From assembly GCF_001642995.1 (NCBI RefSeq), contig NZ_LOHS01000156.1:124001-188000 (forward strand): 64,000 bases of DNA. The letters run 5' to 3'. The position numbers were made by a program, and so were the translations under genes. How positions within the stretch are numbered: position 1 is the first letter of the stretch; each line of letters starts with the position of its first letter. Origin of the DNA: Streptomyces jeddahensis. Lineage in GTDB: Bacteria > Actinomycetota > Actinomycetes > Streptomycetales > Streptomycetaceae. The notes under the pieces are model-generated. The model did no database searches, was not told the DNA's origin, and saw only the letters and a program-made list of their open reading frames with translations. Shown here piece by piece: positions 1-7,529 of the stretch.

Positions 1-77
1 CCGATGTTGGTGACGGTGTAGCCAAGGGCCAGTCCGGTGATGATGTTGGTCAGCAGAACTGCGCCCCGGGTACGCAT
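1..77 (-). CDS. YeeE/YedE-family half transporter, N-terminal fragment (runs off window)
   Basis: Only the first 26 residues are inside the window, starting MRTRGAVLLTN and continuing as a hydrophobic, glycine-rich helix. Its ATG overlaps the TGA of the upstream YeeE-like gene (TGATG), so the two are translationally coupled. In actinomycetes and proteobacteria two half-size YeeE/YedE proteins are often encoded side by side, so a second sulfur-transport half is the best guess. Most of the gene lies outside and identity is inferred mainly from the coupling. Confidence 0.55.
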   Translation of the reverse strand, partial: MRTRGAVLLTNIITGLALGYTVTNI

Positions 78-730
78 CAGATCACCTTCCACAGCAGGAA
101 CGACACCGCGACGGCGGTACCGAAGAACACGGCGGTCGCGACGATGCTGACCGGGCGTAGCCGGCCGCAGCCGCTGAGTCCGTGGCCGGAGCTGCACCCG
201 CCGGCCAGTCGCGTGCCAAAGCCGACCAGTACACCTCCCACGAACAACAGGGCGATCATGACGGTCGGGTTGGCGGTGACCAGGTTCCGAAAACCCGGGC
301 CCATATCGAAGCGGAGCTGGAACCGCCCGGAAGTGACCGCGGCGATCCATCCGCCGATGAAAATCGACACCAGCAGGGCAGCCTGGGTGACGACCGGGAC
401 CGGGCGCAGGCTCGTGACCGAGGGGCTCTCACCCGCCGTCTCCTCGACGTCCGGGCGCGGCTGTGTCTCCCCATACGGAACCTGCTGCGCGGTGGGTGCG
501 CCCGGTTCCGTTCCGAAGTGCTCGGCGGTGGCTGCGGCGAGCGCGTCGGCGAGAGCCTGATCGTCGGTGAACTGCTCCTCCAGCCGCTCGAGGTGGCGTT
601 CGCTGCGCCAGTGCAACACGCGATCCCACGCCGACGACACCCCGAAAGATCGATCGGTGGCGAGGGTGTAGGCGATGGTGATGAGAGCGAGCCCGATAGC
701 GCCTGCCCACCAGGGCCAGTAGGTACTCAT
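77..730 (-). CDS. YeeE/YedE family sulfur-transport membrane protein
   Basis: A 217-residue membrane protein of the YeeE/YedE family, which moves thiosulfate or other sulfur species across the inner membrane. The family signature is clear near residues 175-190 (GGCSSGHGLSGCGRL), with the two cysteines in the conserved pore motif. TM helices are visible at about residues 6-24, 107-128, 150-172 and 195-215. An unusual hydrophilic insert of about 75 residues separates TM1 from TM2. The start MSTYWPWW was chosen because its ATG overlaps the stop of the upstream gene (ATGA); a longer reading adds 12 residues. It is the middle gene of a coupled three-gene operon. The true substrate is not visible from sequence. 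Confidence 0.82.
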   Translation of the reverse strand: MSTYWPWWAGAIGLALITIAYTLATDRSFGVSSAWDRVLHWRSERHLERLEEQFTDDQALADALAAATAEHFGTEPGAPTAQQVPYGETQPRPDVEETAGESPSVTSLRPVPVVTQAALLVSIFIGGWIAAVTSGRFQLRFDMGPGFRNLVTANPTVMIALLFVGGVLVGFGTRLAGGCSSGHGLSGCGRLRPVSIVATAVFFGTAVAVSFLLWKVI

Positions 731-1254
731 GCGGGGCCCTTCATCCATTCGACGAGCCGCGCCCACCAGCCGCGCTTCGAGCTGGGCGCGTGCCGTCTGT
801 GTGGAGCGGGGTGATCTGGTGGCTGGCTCACGTGTGTGGGTGGTGACGGTTGGTGATGCCAGGCCGGTGGCGGGGGTGCCGTTTCAAACTGGGCTGTGCT
901 CTCCGGTGCCGCGGTTCCAGGTCCATACGGCTCTGGTGGTCGGGCCGGGGCCGGTTGGGACCAAGACGCGGTCTCTGATGACCAGGGATGGGGCTGTGAC
1001 GGCGGGGCCTGCGGGGGTGTCTGCCTTGGGTTGGCAGCGTCGGACCGGTTCTCGTCGGCCTCGCCTCTGAGGTGGTGCGCGTGGTGTCCGTTGGGCAGCA
1101 GGCTGATGGGCACGCGCTCACCTCTGAGTGAAACCTGGTAGCGGGCACACTCGCGCCACCGATCCTCGCTGTCGCAGTAGTAGTCGCGCCATCCCTGCAA
1201 GCTCGCCCTAAGTAGGGGGAAAAGGGGACATTCTACGGCGTGCGAGCAACCCAC
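727..1254 (-). CDS. conserved hypothetical protein, Cys/Trp-rich N-terminus and Pro-rich tail
   Basis: A 175-residue protein of unknown function. The N-terminal 55 residues are compact and contain CSHAVECPLFP, GWRDYYC and WRECARY, so four cysteines lie in a small potential metal or redox domain. The middle is Pro/Gln-rich and low complexity. The C-terminus is amphipathic (WWARLVEWMK). A GTG start is preferred: it has AAGGGAG six bases upstream, and the sequence before it is not protein-like. It is the first gene of the operon with the YeeE-like transporters and overlaps the next start by four bases. A membrane-proximal partner in sulfur handling is only an inference from position. Confidence 0.6.
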   Translation of the reverse strand: MGCSHAVECPLFPLLRASLQGWRDYYCDSEDRWRECARYQVSLRGERVPISLLPNGHHAHHLRGEADENRSDAANPRQTPPQAPPSQPHPWSSETASWSQPAPARPPEPYGPGTAAPESTAQFETAPPPPAWHHQPSPPTHVSQPPDHPAPHRRHAPSSKRGWWARLVEWMKGPA

Positions 1255-1652
1255 GTTGCTCCCTTCTGGCCGGCGCACACCGCCGGTCCGGGGTAGGCGG
1301 TTGCCGTTCTCGGTTCTCGTCCTTTGTTGCGCCGGGGCGACGATCTCCAAGTGTTGGCGATTACGGGCATGGCTCTATGTGGTGACTGACCGTCACCGCG
1401 TCGGCGCGATGCAATCATCATTCGGGCGTCGCAAGCAACATGGGAAGGCTTTTCCCATCGAAGTACAGGACGGTTGGCAGCACTTAGCGAGATGCGGGCG
1501 ATGGATGTGACTGTCCACCCCCAATGTCTGGACATTTGCCAACCGACAGCAAACCTATCGATGGTGGCTCGATCTCTCGGTGGCAGCCTCAATTGGTGCG
1601 AGTCAGTTGATTGCGGAGACGTGTGAACTCCGCCGGGCGCCAGGTACAGGGC
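1255..1652. other. gene-less upstream region with a short palindrome
   Basis: No convincing coding sequence on either strand. It must hold the promoter of the leftward sulfur operon. One perfect inverted repeat is visible at 1440-1458 (ATGGGAA, 5-base loop, TTCCCAT), about 185 bp upstream of the first start. It could be an operator, but it is short and its distance is large. The right end abuts the transposase remnant. Confidence 0.4.
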
Positions 1653-2163
1653 GTGAGTAATCGCAGTTCGTACCCGAGCGTTCTGTCCGATGCCCGTTGG
1701 GAGTTGATCGAGCCGATGATTCCGCCTGGCGGGCCGAGGTCGTTGACGCGGCATGAACATTGGCCGCCCACCCCGGCACGACCGGGCACCATCAGGGATG
1801 CGATCTGTATGCAGACGGGACTGGTGTGCTGTGGCGCTACCTGCCGCGCGACTTCCCGCCCTAGGGATGTTTACGGCTACTCCGCCAAATGCCAGAAGGA
1901 TGGCGTGCTCGAGCAGCTCAGCGGCCTGCTGTGCAGCCTCTTACTTCAACAGGAAGGGTGCGACACGCAGCCGTCGGCCCATGTGATCGATGCCCAGAGC
2001 TGAAGACCTTCACCAGCGTGCCCGCCCCCGGCCAGGGCGCGGACGCGTCGAAGAAGACATCGTCGGCCAGAAGCGGAGCATCGCCATCGACACGCTCGGA
2101 CTGCTGCGGGACGTGCTGGTCACCGTCGCCAACATGCCGCACTCCGTGGCGGCACCCGCCGCG
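1653..2163 (+). pseudogene. IS5-family transposase remnant, multiply frameshifted
   Basis: Starts as VSNRSSYPSVLSDARWEL, the usual N-terminus of Streptomyces IS5-type transposases, and can be followed through three frames. Frame 1 gives DGVLEQLSGLL and VIDAQS, the second gives KTFTSVPAPGQGADASKK, and the third gives IVGQKRSIAIDTLGLL and VLVTVANMPHS. The first catalytic Asp (VIDAQS) and second (IAIDTLG) are recognisable, but at least two frameshifts separate them and the C-terminal Glu part is absent. No terminal repeats could be assigned. A dead element. Confidence 0.8.
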
Positions 2164-2203
2164 CGCTTGCGCGCGGTAGGTGCCCTTGGGGGACAGTGCC
2201 CCC
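2159..2203 (-). terminator. two hairpins downstream of precursor peptide gene A
   Basis: A GGGGG/CCCCC stem with a 6-base loop at 2188-2203 lies 24 bases past the precursor stop. A perfect 8-bp stem (CCGCGCGC, TT, GCGCGCGG) follows at 2159-2176. Either could end transcription of the leftward peptide gene; no T-run follows, as is common in Streptomyces. Confidence 0.55.
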
Positions 2204-2226
2204 TGCCCCGGCGTTCGGGCCTCCAA

Positions 2227-2436
2227 TCAGAGGGAGACGCTGACGCTGGCGTGGTTGTACTGGCCAGCGGCGCTCAGGACCTCGTTCTTGGCGGCGTCGA
2301 CCTGGGCCAGGACGGCCGAGTCGCTGACCGCGGCGGGGCCGGCGACGACGCTGGCGTGCGGGCTCAGGCCGCCGGAGATGTTGTCGAGTTCAGCGTCGGA
2401 GATCTCAAGGGTCTCAAACTGGTGAGCGGAGTTCAT
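2227..2436 (-). CDS. double-glycine leader peptide precursor A (bacteriocin/RiPP-like)
   Basis: A 69-residue precursor. Residues 1-23 form a leader with the core FETLEISDAELDNISGG, ending in the Gly-Gly processing site recognised by C39 peptidase transporters. The predicted core peptide is 46 residues, begins LSPHASVVAG and ends NHASVSVSL. It has no Cys, so lanthionine or disulfide chemistry is excluded. The ATG at 2434-2436 is chosen over one 11 codons upstream because GAAGGGAAG sits just before it and the paralogue at 55.9 kb has the same arrangement. No transporter or modification gene is adjacent. The NHLM-type exporter at 49.7-55.8 kb is the obvious partner, since the two leaders match closely. 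Flanks are transposase and phage debris. Confidence 0.85.
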   Translation of the reverse strand: MNSAHQFETLEISDAELDNISGGLSPHASVVAGPAAVSDSAVLAQVDAAKNEVLSAAGQYNHASVSVSL

Positions 2437-2540
2437 GATGAAACTTCCCTTCGTATGGATGATCCACAAGGGGGGGGCGGCCCCGCTGGGGACAGGTAGC
2501 GGGCCTCAACCGCGGGCGTGCGGCACCCGTTTCCGGAAAC

Positions 2541-2576
2541 CTTCGTGCGACCCCGCGGTGCGAAGGATCAAAGCAC
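2541..2576 (-). promoter_or_regulatory. conserved box upstream of precursor A
   Basis: Read on the minus strand this contains CGTGCTTTGATCCTTCGCAC followed by a G-rich stretch and GCACGAAGG. The same element precedes precursor B at 56229-56266. The box ends 105 bp before the start here and 104 bp there. Weaker similarity continues upstream (a TGCAC-rich stretch near 2650) and downstream to the RBS, so about 200 bp is duplicated. It may be a promoter/operator or a structured leader. Nothing else gene-like is convincing between 2437 and 2930. Confidence 0.6.
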
Positions 2577-2934
2577 GGAGCTCCTCCGGGTATCCAACCA
2601 ACCATCGCTCCCACCACGGCAGTTCAACGTAAGGGCGACTCATTGGTGCAAGCCTGCACACGACTTGGGGGTGACTTCTCCACATGCCACACGGCGCCGG
2701 GACGTGACCGGTATTGCCACCGCGATTCCTAACAGGACACTCCGGATCAACAGGCATTATGGGGCGAGCCCTTGTGTAGATCCATCACACACCTTGCCGT
2801 GGTTGTGCATGCGGTGTGCAGATTTCACTGGAGGCAGACTGCCGCTCCACTTTGGGAACTGACCGCTTTCGATCGGTAGCGGTTCGTATGCGCCATGCCG
2901 GTCCGGGCGCCCGGAATCTCCGCGAGCGGGGCAC

Positions 2935-3030
2935 CGCCAGATCCTCGGACTGATGGTCGGCGACAGCGAGTCCAAGCCGTTCGGGACCAAGTTCCTGCGC
3001 TCACTGCGGTCCCGTGGCCTGAAGAACGCC
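2935..3030 (+). pseudogene. Mutator (IS256-like) transposase fragment
   Basis: About 30 codons reading QILGLMVGDSESKPFGTKFLRSL and LRSRGLKN match the stretch of Mutator-family transposases just before the second catalytic Asp. No start, no catalytic remainder and no terminal repeat are present. The reading abruptly turns into unrelated phage-like sequence. Confidence 0.55.
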
Positions 3031-3076
3031 CAGCACCACGGGGCAGCCGCTGCCGCTACGCGTCGAGGCCGGGACG

Positions 3077-3318
3077 GTGTGGCAGCTGTCCGACAGCGGC
3101 AGCATGGACGCTTTGGGCTCCTCCGCGCAGCTCGCCGAACTGCGCCAGCGCATCGACCACATGCTGGATCGGCTCGCCGCCAACACCCGCCTGACCACCG
3201 CGGGGCTGGGCAGCCTCGACCCTGCTTCGGTGCCGTCCGGGTATGCGCTGCAGCTGGCCCCCGGCCCGCTGGACTCCCTGGTGGGGGCGATGCGTCTGGC
3301 CCGCGCCCACAAGTACCG
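3077..3318 (+). pseudogene. phage portal protein fragment
   Basis: About 80 codons beginning MWQLSDSGSMDALG and containing LAELRQRIDHMLDRLAAN, PSGYALQLAPGPLDSL and GAMRLARAHKY. These resemble the central region of actinophage portal proteins. The reading is lost at 3318 in a G-run. It is a prophage scrap, not a functional gene. Confidence 0.5.
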
Positions 3319-3485
3319 GCCTGGGGGCGGGGGACATGGTGCTCGCGGGTGCCGCGTGGCGGATCGGTGGCCTGGTCCAGCAACTCGCAGCTCCCGTCGG
3401 AGTGGAGCAGGACGGGCGGCGGGTGCCCGGCGCGGCTGTAGATGGTCAGCCTGTTGCGGGGGTCGATGAGTACCTTGACCGCGGT
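3312..3485 (-). pseudogene. SpoIIE/PP2C-type phosphatase fragment
   Basis: On the minus strand a run of about 58 codons reads VKVLIDPRNRLTIYSRAGHPPPV and then LLDQATDPP. RAGHPPP is the hallmark of SpoIIE/RsbU-type PP2C phosphatases, here only the segment around that motif. No start or metal-binding N-terminal half is present. Confidence 0.5.
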
Positions 3486-3592
3486 TGAGGCCGTCGAGCC
3501 TTCCAGGGACCAGGCAACTGGAGCAGCCGATTACGGGCACTAGCGCGTCGCCTACGACGAGCGCGATCGGCCTCGCCGGCATGGGCGGGTAT

Positions 3593-3630
3593 GCCGGGCG
3601 GTACGCGCCGTGGTTCGCGTACCGCCCGGC
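3593..3630 (-). terminator. strong hairpin terminator after SulP
   Basis: A perfect 15-bp inverted repeat (arms 3593-3607 and 3616-3630, GCCGGGCGGTACGCG) with an 8-base loop, 20 bp beyond the SulP stop. Confidence 0.85.
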
Positions 3631-3650
3631 CGTCGGGCCATCGGGCGGCG

Positions 3651-5144
3651 TCAGGCGCCCGATGCGACCTCCGCGGGTTCGGCGCCAGCCGTGACCTTCA
3701 CGGGCTCGGTGCCCGGGGCACTGTGCTGCGCGGCCCAGTTCTGCAGGGCTGTGCGGCAGGCGTGGTCGAGGTGGTGCAGTCCGGACAGGTCGAGCTCGAC
3801 CGGGCGGTCCTGGGGCAGCGCCTCCAGGCTGTCGAGGATCTTCGGCAGCCGCAGGAAGGTCGCGTTGCCCGAAAGGTATGCCTGGACGGGCCCGGCGCCC
3901 TTGTCGATGACCTCCAGCTTGAGGTGCGAGGCCTCCCAGGCGGTCTTGGCGATCGACAGCGCCAGACCGATGAGCACGCCCTCGAACATGTTGACCGCGA
4001 CGATCGCCACGGCCGTGACCACCAGGATCAGTGCCTCGCCCTTGTGCTCCCGCCACAGCGGGGCGATCTGGCGGAACGGGATGAGCTTCCAGCCCGCGTG
4101 CACGAGGATGCCGGCCAGGGCGGGGATCGGGATCAGCGCCAGCGCGGACGGCAGCGCGGCGGCGAACAACAGCAGCCAGACGCCGTGCAGCACGCGGGAG
4201 GCCTTGGTCTTCGCGCCGGCGTTGACGTTGGCGGAGCTGCGCACGATGACCGCGGTCATCGGCAGCGCGCCGAGCAGACCGCACACGGTGTTGCCCGTGC
4301 CCTGGGCGAGCATCTCCTTGTTGTACTGGGTGCGCGGACCATCGTGCAGCCGGTCCACGGCCGCGGCGCTGAACAGGCTCTCCGCCGAGGCGATCAGCGC
4401 GAAGGCGATGATCGTGCCCCAGATGGCCGGGTTGGCCAGCTCACCGAGGGCCTCGGATCCGGGCGGCTGGATGACGCCGAGCAGGCCCTCCACCTTCACG
4501 GTGGCGACCGGCAGGCTCAAGGCGAGTGTGGCGACCGTGGCCAGCATCACCGCCGCGAGGGCGCCGGGTACGGCCTGCACCTGCTTCGGCAGCTTCTTCC
4601 ACAGCACGATGACGGCGATGGTGCCCGCGCCGATCGCGAGCGAGGCCAGGGCCTTGGTGTTGCTCAAGGCGTCGATGAACGCTCCTGGGAGCCCCATGAT
4701 CTTGCCGATGCCAGTTTCCGGGGCCTTCAGGCCCGCGGCCGCGTAGATCTGGCCGGCGATGATCACCAGACCGATGCCGCAGAGCATGCCCTCGACGACG
4801 GAGACTGAGATGGCCCTGAACCAGCGGCCCACCTTGAGGAAACCCATGGCGAGCTGGAGCAGTCCGGCGATGAGCACGATCACGCCGAGCGTGCCCACCC
4901 CGAACTCGCTGACGGCCTCGAAGACCAGCACGGTCAGGCCCGCGGCCGGACCCGACACCTGCAGGCTGCTGCCGGGCATGAGCCCGGTGACGAGGCCGCC
5001 CACGATGCCGGTGATCAGGCCCAGCTCCGCGGGGACGCCGGAGGCGACCGCCACGCCGACGCACAGCGGCACGGCGACCAGGAAGACGACGATGGAGGCG
5101 AGGAAGTCCTGCCTCAGGTAAGGGAACTTCGACAGCATGGTCAT
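3651..5144 (-). CDS. SulP family anion (probable bicarbonate) transporter
   Basis: A 497-residue SLC26/SulP transporter. The N-terminal transport domain has the usual string of membrane helices from about residue 12 (FLASIVVFLVAVPLCVGVA) to about 400. A C-terminal STAS domain covers about 425-485 (VELDLSGLHHLDH). It begins 8 bp after the stop of a beta-carbonic anhydrase gene, so the pair is an operon. This pairing is a known arrangement in which a SulP protein takes up HCO3- for the anhydrase. Bicarbonate as substrate is inferred from that neighbour; sulfate remains possible. A 15-bp terminator hairpin follows directly. Confidence 0.9.
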   Translation of the reverse strand: MTMLSKFPYLRQDFLASIVVFLVAVPLCVGVAVASGVPAELGLITGIVGGLVTGLMPGSSLQVSGPAAGLTVLVFEAVSEFGVGTLGVIVLIAGLLQLAMGFLKVGRWFRAISVSVVEGMLCGIGLVIIAGQIYAAAGLKAPETGIGKIMGLPGAFIDALSNTKALASLAIGAGTIAVIVLWKKLPKQVQAVPGALAAVMLATVATLALSLPVATVKVEGLLGVIQPPGSEALGELANPAIWGTIIAFALIASAESLFSAAAVDRLHDGPRTQYNKEMLAQGTGNTVCGLLGALPMTAVIVRSSANVNAGAKTKASRVLHGVWLLLFAAALPSALALIPIPALAGILVHAGWKLIPFRQIAPLWREHKGEALILVVTAVAIVAVNMFEGVLIGLALSIAKTAWEASHLKLEVIDKGAGPVQAYLSGNATFLRLPKILDSLEALPQDRPVELDLSGLHHLDHACRTALQNWAAQHSAPGTEPVKVTAGAEPAEVASGA

Positions 5145-5152
5145 CAGTTCCC

Positions 5153-5734
5153 TCAGAGCGTCTCGAACGAGTCGTTCTCCGCGCGGTGTTCCCGCACGGT
5201 TCCGGTGTGGATCTCGTAGTACCAGCCGTGCAGCTGGAGTTCACCCGACTCAATGCGCTTCTCGATGCACGGGTAGGAGCGCAGCCGCAATAGCTGGGTG
5301 AGGACGTGGTTCTGCACGGCCTCGGCGACCGTCGGGTCGGTGGGGTCGGAGCACTTGGGCTCGTCCGCCGCGTGCGCGAGCCAGTCGCGTACGGCGGGGA
5401 CGGCGGTCAGGTCGTCGTGGCGCACCACCGCTCCGACCGCGCCGCAGTGGGAGTGGCCGCACACCACGATGTGCTTGACGCCGAGCACCTGCACTGCGTA
5501 CTCGATGGTGGCCGCCTCTCCCGTGGGGGTGCCGGAGCCGTATGGCGGGACGATGTTGCCCGCGGTGCGCAGCTCGAAGAGCTCGCCGGGCCGGGCGCCG
5601 GTGATCAGGGCCGGAACGACCCGGGAGTCGGAGCAGGTGATGAACAGGACCTCGGGGGACTGACCCTCGGCGAGGCGAGCGAACTCCTCAGGGCGCTGTC
5701 CGAACGTGCGGGCGTTGTCGATGAGGGGTTGCAT
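5153..5734 (-). CDS. beta-carbonic anhydrase
   Basis: A 193-residue enzyme interconverting CO2 and HCO3-, cytosolic. Zinc ligands of the beta class are all visible: Cys34 in CSDSR (with the Asp36-Arg38 dyad), His94 and Cys97 in CGHSHCG. The start MQPLIDN was chosen because GGAGG lies 10 bases upstream and the length fits the family. A reading open a further 182 codons upstream is compositionally non-protein-like. First gene of the operon with the SulP transporter. Confidence 0.93.
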   Translation of the reverse strand: MQPLIDNARTFGQRPEEFARLAEGQSPEVLFITCSDSRVVPALITGARPGELFELRTAGNIVPPYGSGTPTGEAATIEYAVQVLGVKHIVVCGHSHCGAVGAVVRHDDLTAVPAVRDWLAHAADEPKCSDPTDPTVAEAVQNHVLTQLLRLRSYPCIEKRIESGELQLHGWYYEIHTGTVREHRAENDSFETL

Positions 5735-6379
5735 GTGTGGTGATTCCTCCTGGCGCGCCGTGGGGGCGCGTCGGGCTGACAGGACAGAGAGGTGGGGGGT
5801 CTGCTCTGCTGCTGCTCTGCAGCGGAACGCCTGTGGTGCGGCCGGCGAGTGGGCTGACGTCCATCTCGACGCGCGGTGGTGCGCGACACGGGGCATGGCC
5901 GGATCCGACACGGTGGAGACGGAGGGCCTCATGATCGGGTCGGGAGCCCCGGGCGCCGAGTGGGCGGTGCGGTGCCGGTCGCGGGTGCGCAGGGGACCGG
6001 TCGGGTCCCCGAGGGCACCGGAGCCCGCATAGGTAGCGGGCTCGTCGCGCGATGCCTTCCCGGAGGGCTTGATTCCGGCAAGGGCCTTGGCCATGGCGTG
6101 ACACACCGTATGTGCGGATGCGAACGACGCCACGGATGCGAAGAACTGGAGGATGCGCAGGACGGCGCCGAGAAGCTGAGCACGGTCCGGGCCGTCGTAC
6201 ATCGGAACATGCGCCCCCTCCAGGCAGTTCACTATCTCTCGCGCGAACCAACGAATGGTCAATGACCAGTCAAGGAACACTTTAACCCGGCAAAGTCGTT
6301 TGCAGGGTTAACCCAACGTTTCGAGCCGAGGAGAGCATGTAAGCCGAAGTGGACTTGGCGTAAACCTTGCAGTGATCGG
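5735..6379. other. long upstream region of the carbonic anhydrase operon
   Basis: The minus-strand frame stays open to 6280 but shows no domain and no conserved motif, so I treat it as 5' untranslated/promoter DNA. The AT-richer stretch at 6250-6320 (TTAACCC occurs twice, at 6293 and 6307) is the likeliest promoter zone. No other feature seen. Confidence 0.35.
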
Positions 6380-6381
6380 CG

Positions 6382-6690
6382 GGGGTCACGTGGACACTGA
6401 TCCACACCGAAGCCCTGCAGTCACTGGCCGCCTACTCCTACGCCGACTTCCTGCGCCGCTCCCAGGAGGAGCAGGGGATGGCGTCCGCGTTCTACCGGGC
6501 CGTACGGGAGGCGGCACGCCGGGAGGTGCCGCTGCTCGCTGCGGGGAACACCACGGCGCTGCAGGCCGCGAAGGCGCTCGCCGACCGGCTCGCCGCTGAA
6601 CGCTCGGTGGAGGATGCGGCAGCGTGGCCGATCTCCCATCCCCGGTGCCAGCGGGTGTTCGGGCCGCGCCCCGACGTTAGGCGGGCAGGA
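6382..6690 (+). pseudogene. unidentified ORF fragment
   Basis: A coding-like stretch reads HTEALQSLAAYSYADFLRRS and then MASAFYRAVREAARREVP, with actinomycete codon bias. It lacks a start (stop codon just upstream) and degenerates after about 75 codons. I do not recognise the family. It looks like an internal fragment of a larger protein. Confidence 0.3.
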
Positions 6691-6879
6691 TGATGGCGGC
6701 ATCGTGACTCGGGCGGTCCCACGCGACGTAGGCACGAGCACTTGGCATCGCTCCTCATCCGTTGATCGCTGGGCCTCACAATCCTCCCGCGCTGGACGAA
6801 GAAGCCGTACACCGCCGGCTAGCAGATCGAGCAAGAACGGCCCGGGAGCCGCGCGCTGCGCGTCGACGTGATCGGCCGC

Positions 6880-7511
6880 CGCCGGACTGGTGAGCGGCTT
6901 CCACGGCGCCCGCCCCGACGTCGCGCTCGACGTCGTCACGCTCTTCGACGCGGATGCGGCGATCGCTGCCGTACGCCCCGGCACCATCGACGCGACGGTC
7001 CGCGCCCTGACCGTGCCACGCCCGACAGCTGCCCGACGGCATCGAGGCCGTCCGCGTCCACGACGAACCGCTGCAACTCCTGACCGGCCCCAGGCACGCG
7101 TTCTCCGCCGCCCGCTCCGTCACACCCGAATAGCTCGCCGGGTTCCGCATCTGGATGCCGGGACTCGTCGCCGGGACCGAGTGGGCCGTCTACTACGACG
7201 ACCTGGCCGCCGCGTTCGGGCTCACCATCGAGGCGACGGGGCCCGACTTCGGCACCGAACCGCTGCTCGACACCATCGCCGACCTGCCGGAGCTCGCCAC
7301 TTTCGTCGGTACGCAGACGCGGCTCGTCTGGCCCGTCGAGCAGGACCTGCGCCGCGTCGACCTGCACGGACCGACGCCGCTCTACCCGCACTCCCTGATC
7401 TGGCGCGCCGGCAACCCGCACCCGGCGCTCGCCACGCTCCGGGACCACCTCGTCGGGCTCCGACCGGAGCCCGACGAGACGCGGATGTGGCTGCCCACCT
7501 GGGCGCGGTGA
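6880..7511 (+). pseudogene. LysR-family regulator, effector domain only, broken
   Basis: The co-inducer-binding half of a LysR-type regulator. The first part reads GARPDVALDVVTLFDADAA, shifts frame around 7018-7030, continues LPDGIEAVRVHDEPLQLL, meets an in-frame TAG at 7131-7133, and resumes GFRIWMPGLVAGTEW to the natural end. The N-terminal helix-turn-helix is missing altogether. Truncated, frameshifted and stop-interrupted, so non-functional. Confidence 0.85.
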
Positions 7512-7529
7512 ACCCCGGGGGCGCGGCGA

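Noticed and set aside
2227..2436. Labelling the precursors as lantipeptides
   Set aside because: No Cys in either core and no lanthionine synthetase in the window.
2506..2757. 83-codon minus-strand ORF upstream of precursor A as a gene
   Set aside because: The homologous block before precursor B has a stop in the same frame, so protein coding is not supported across both copies; kept only as a possibility in the findings.
3591..4808. Long plus-strand frames opposite the SulP gene (and similar ones opposite many genes)
   Set aside because: They are shadows of high third-position GC: Arg/Gly/Ala/Pro-rich with no domain, while the other strand gives a full family match.
5735..6280. 182-codon N-terminal extension of the carbonic anhydrase
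   Set aside because: Good RBS and family length fit the internal ATG; the extension has no conserved features.
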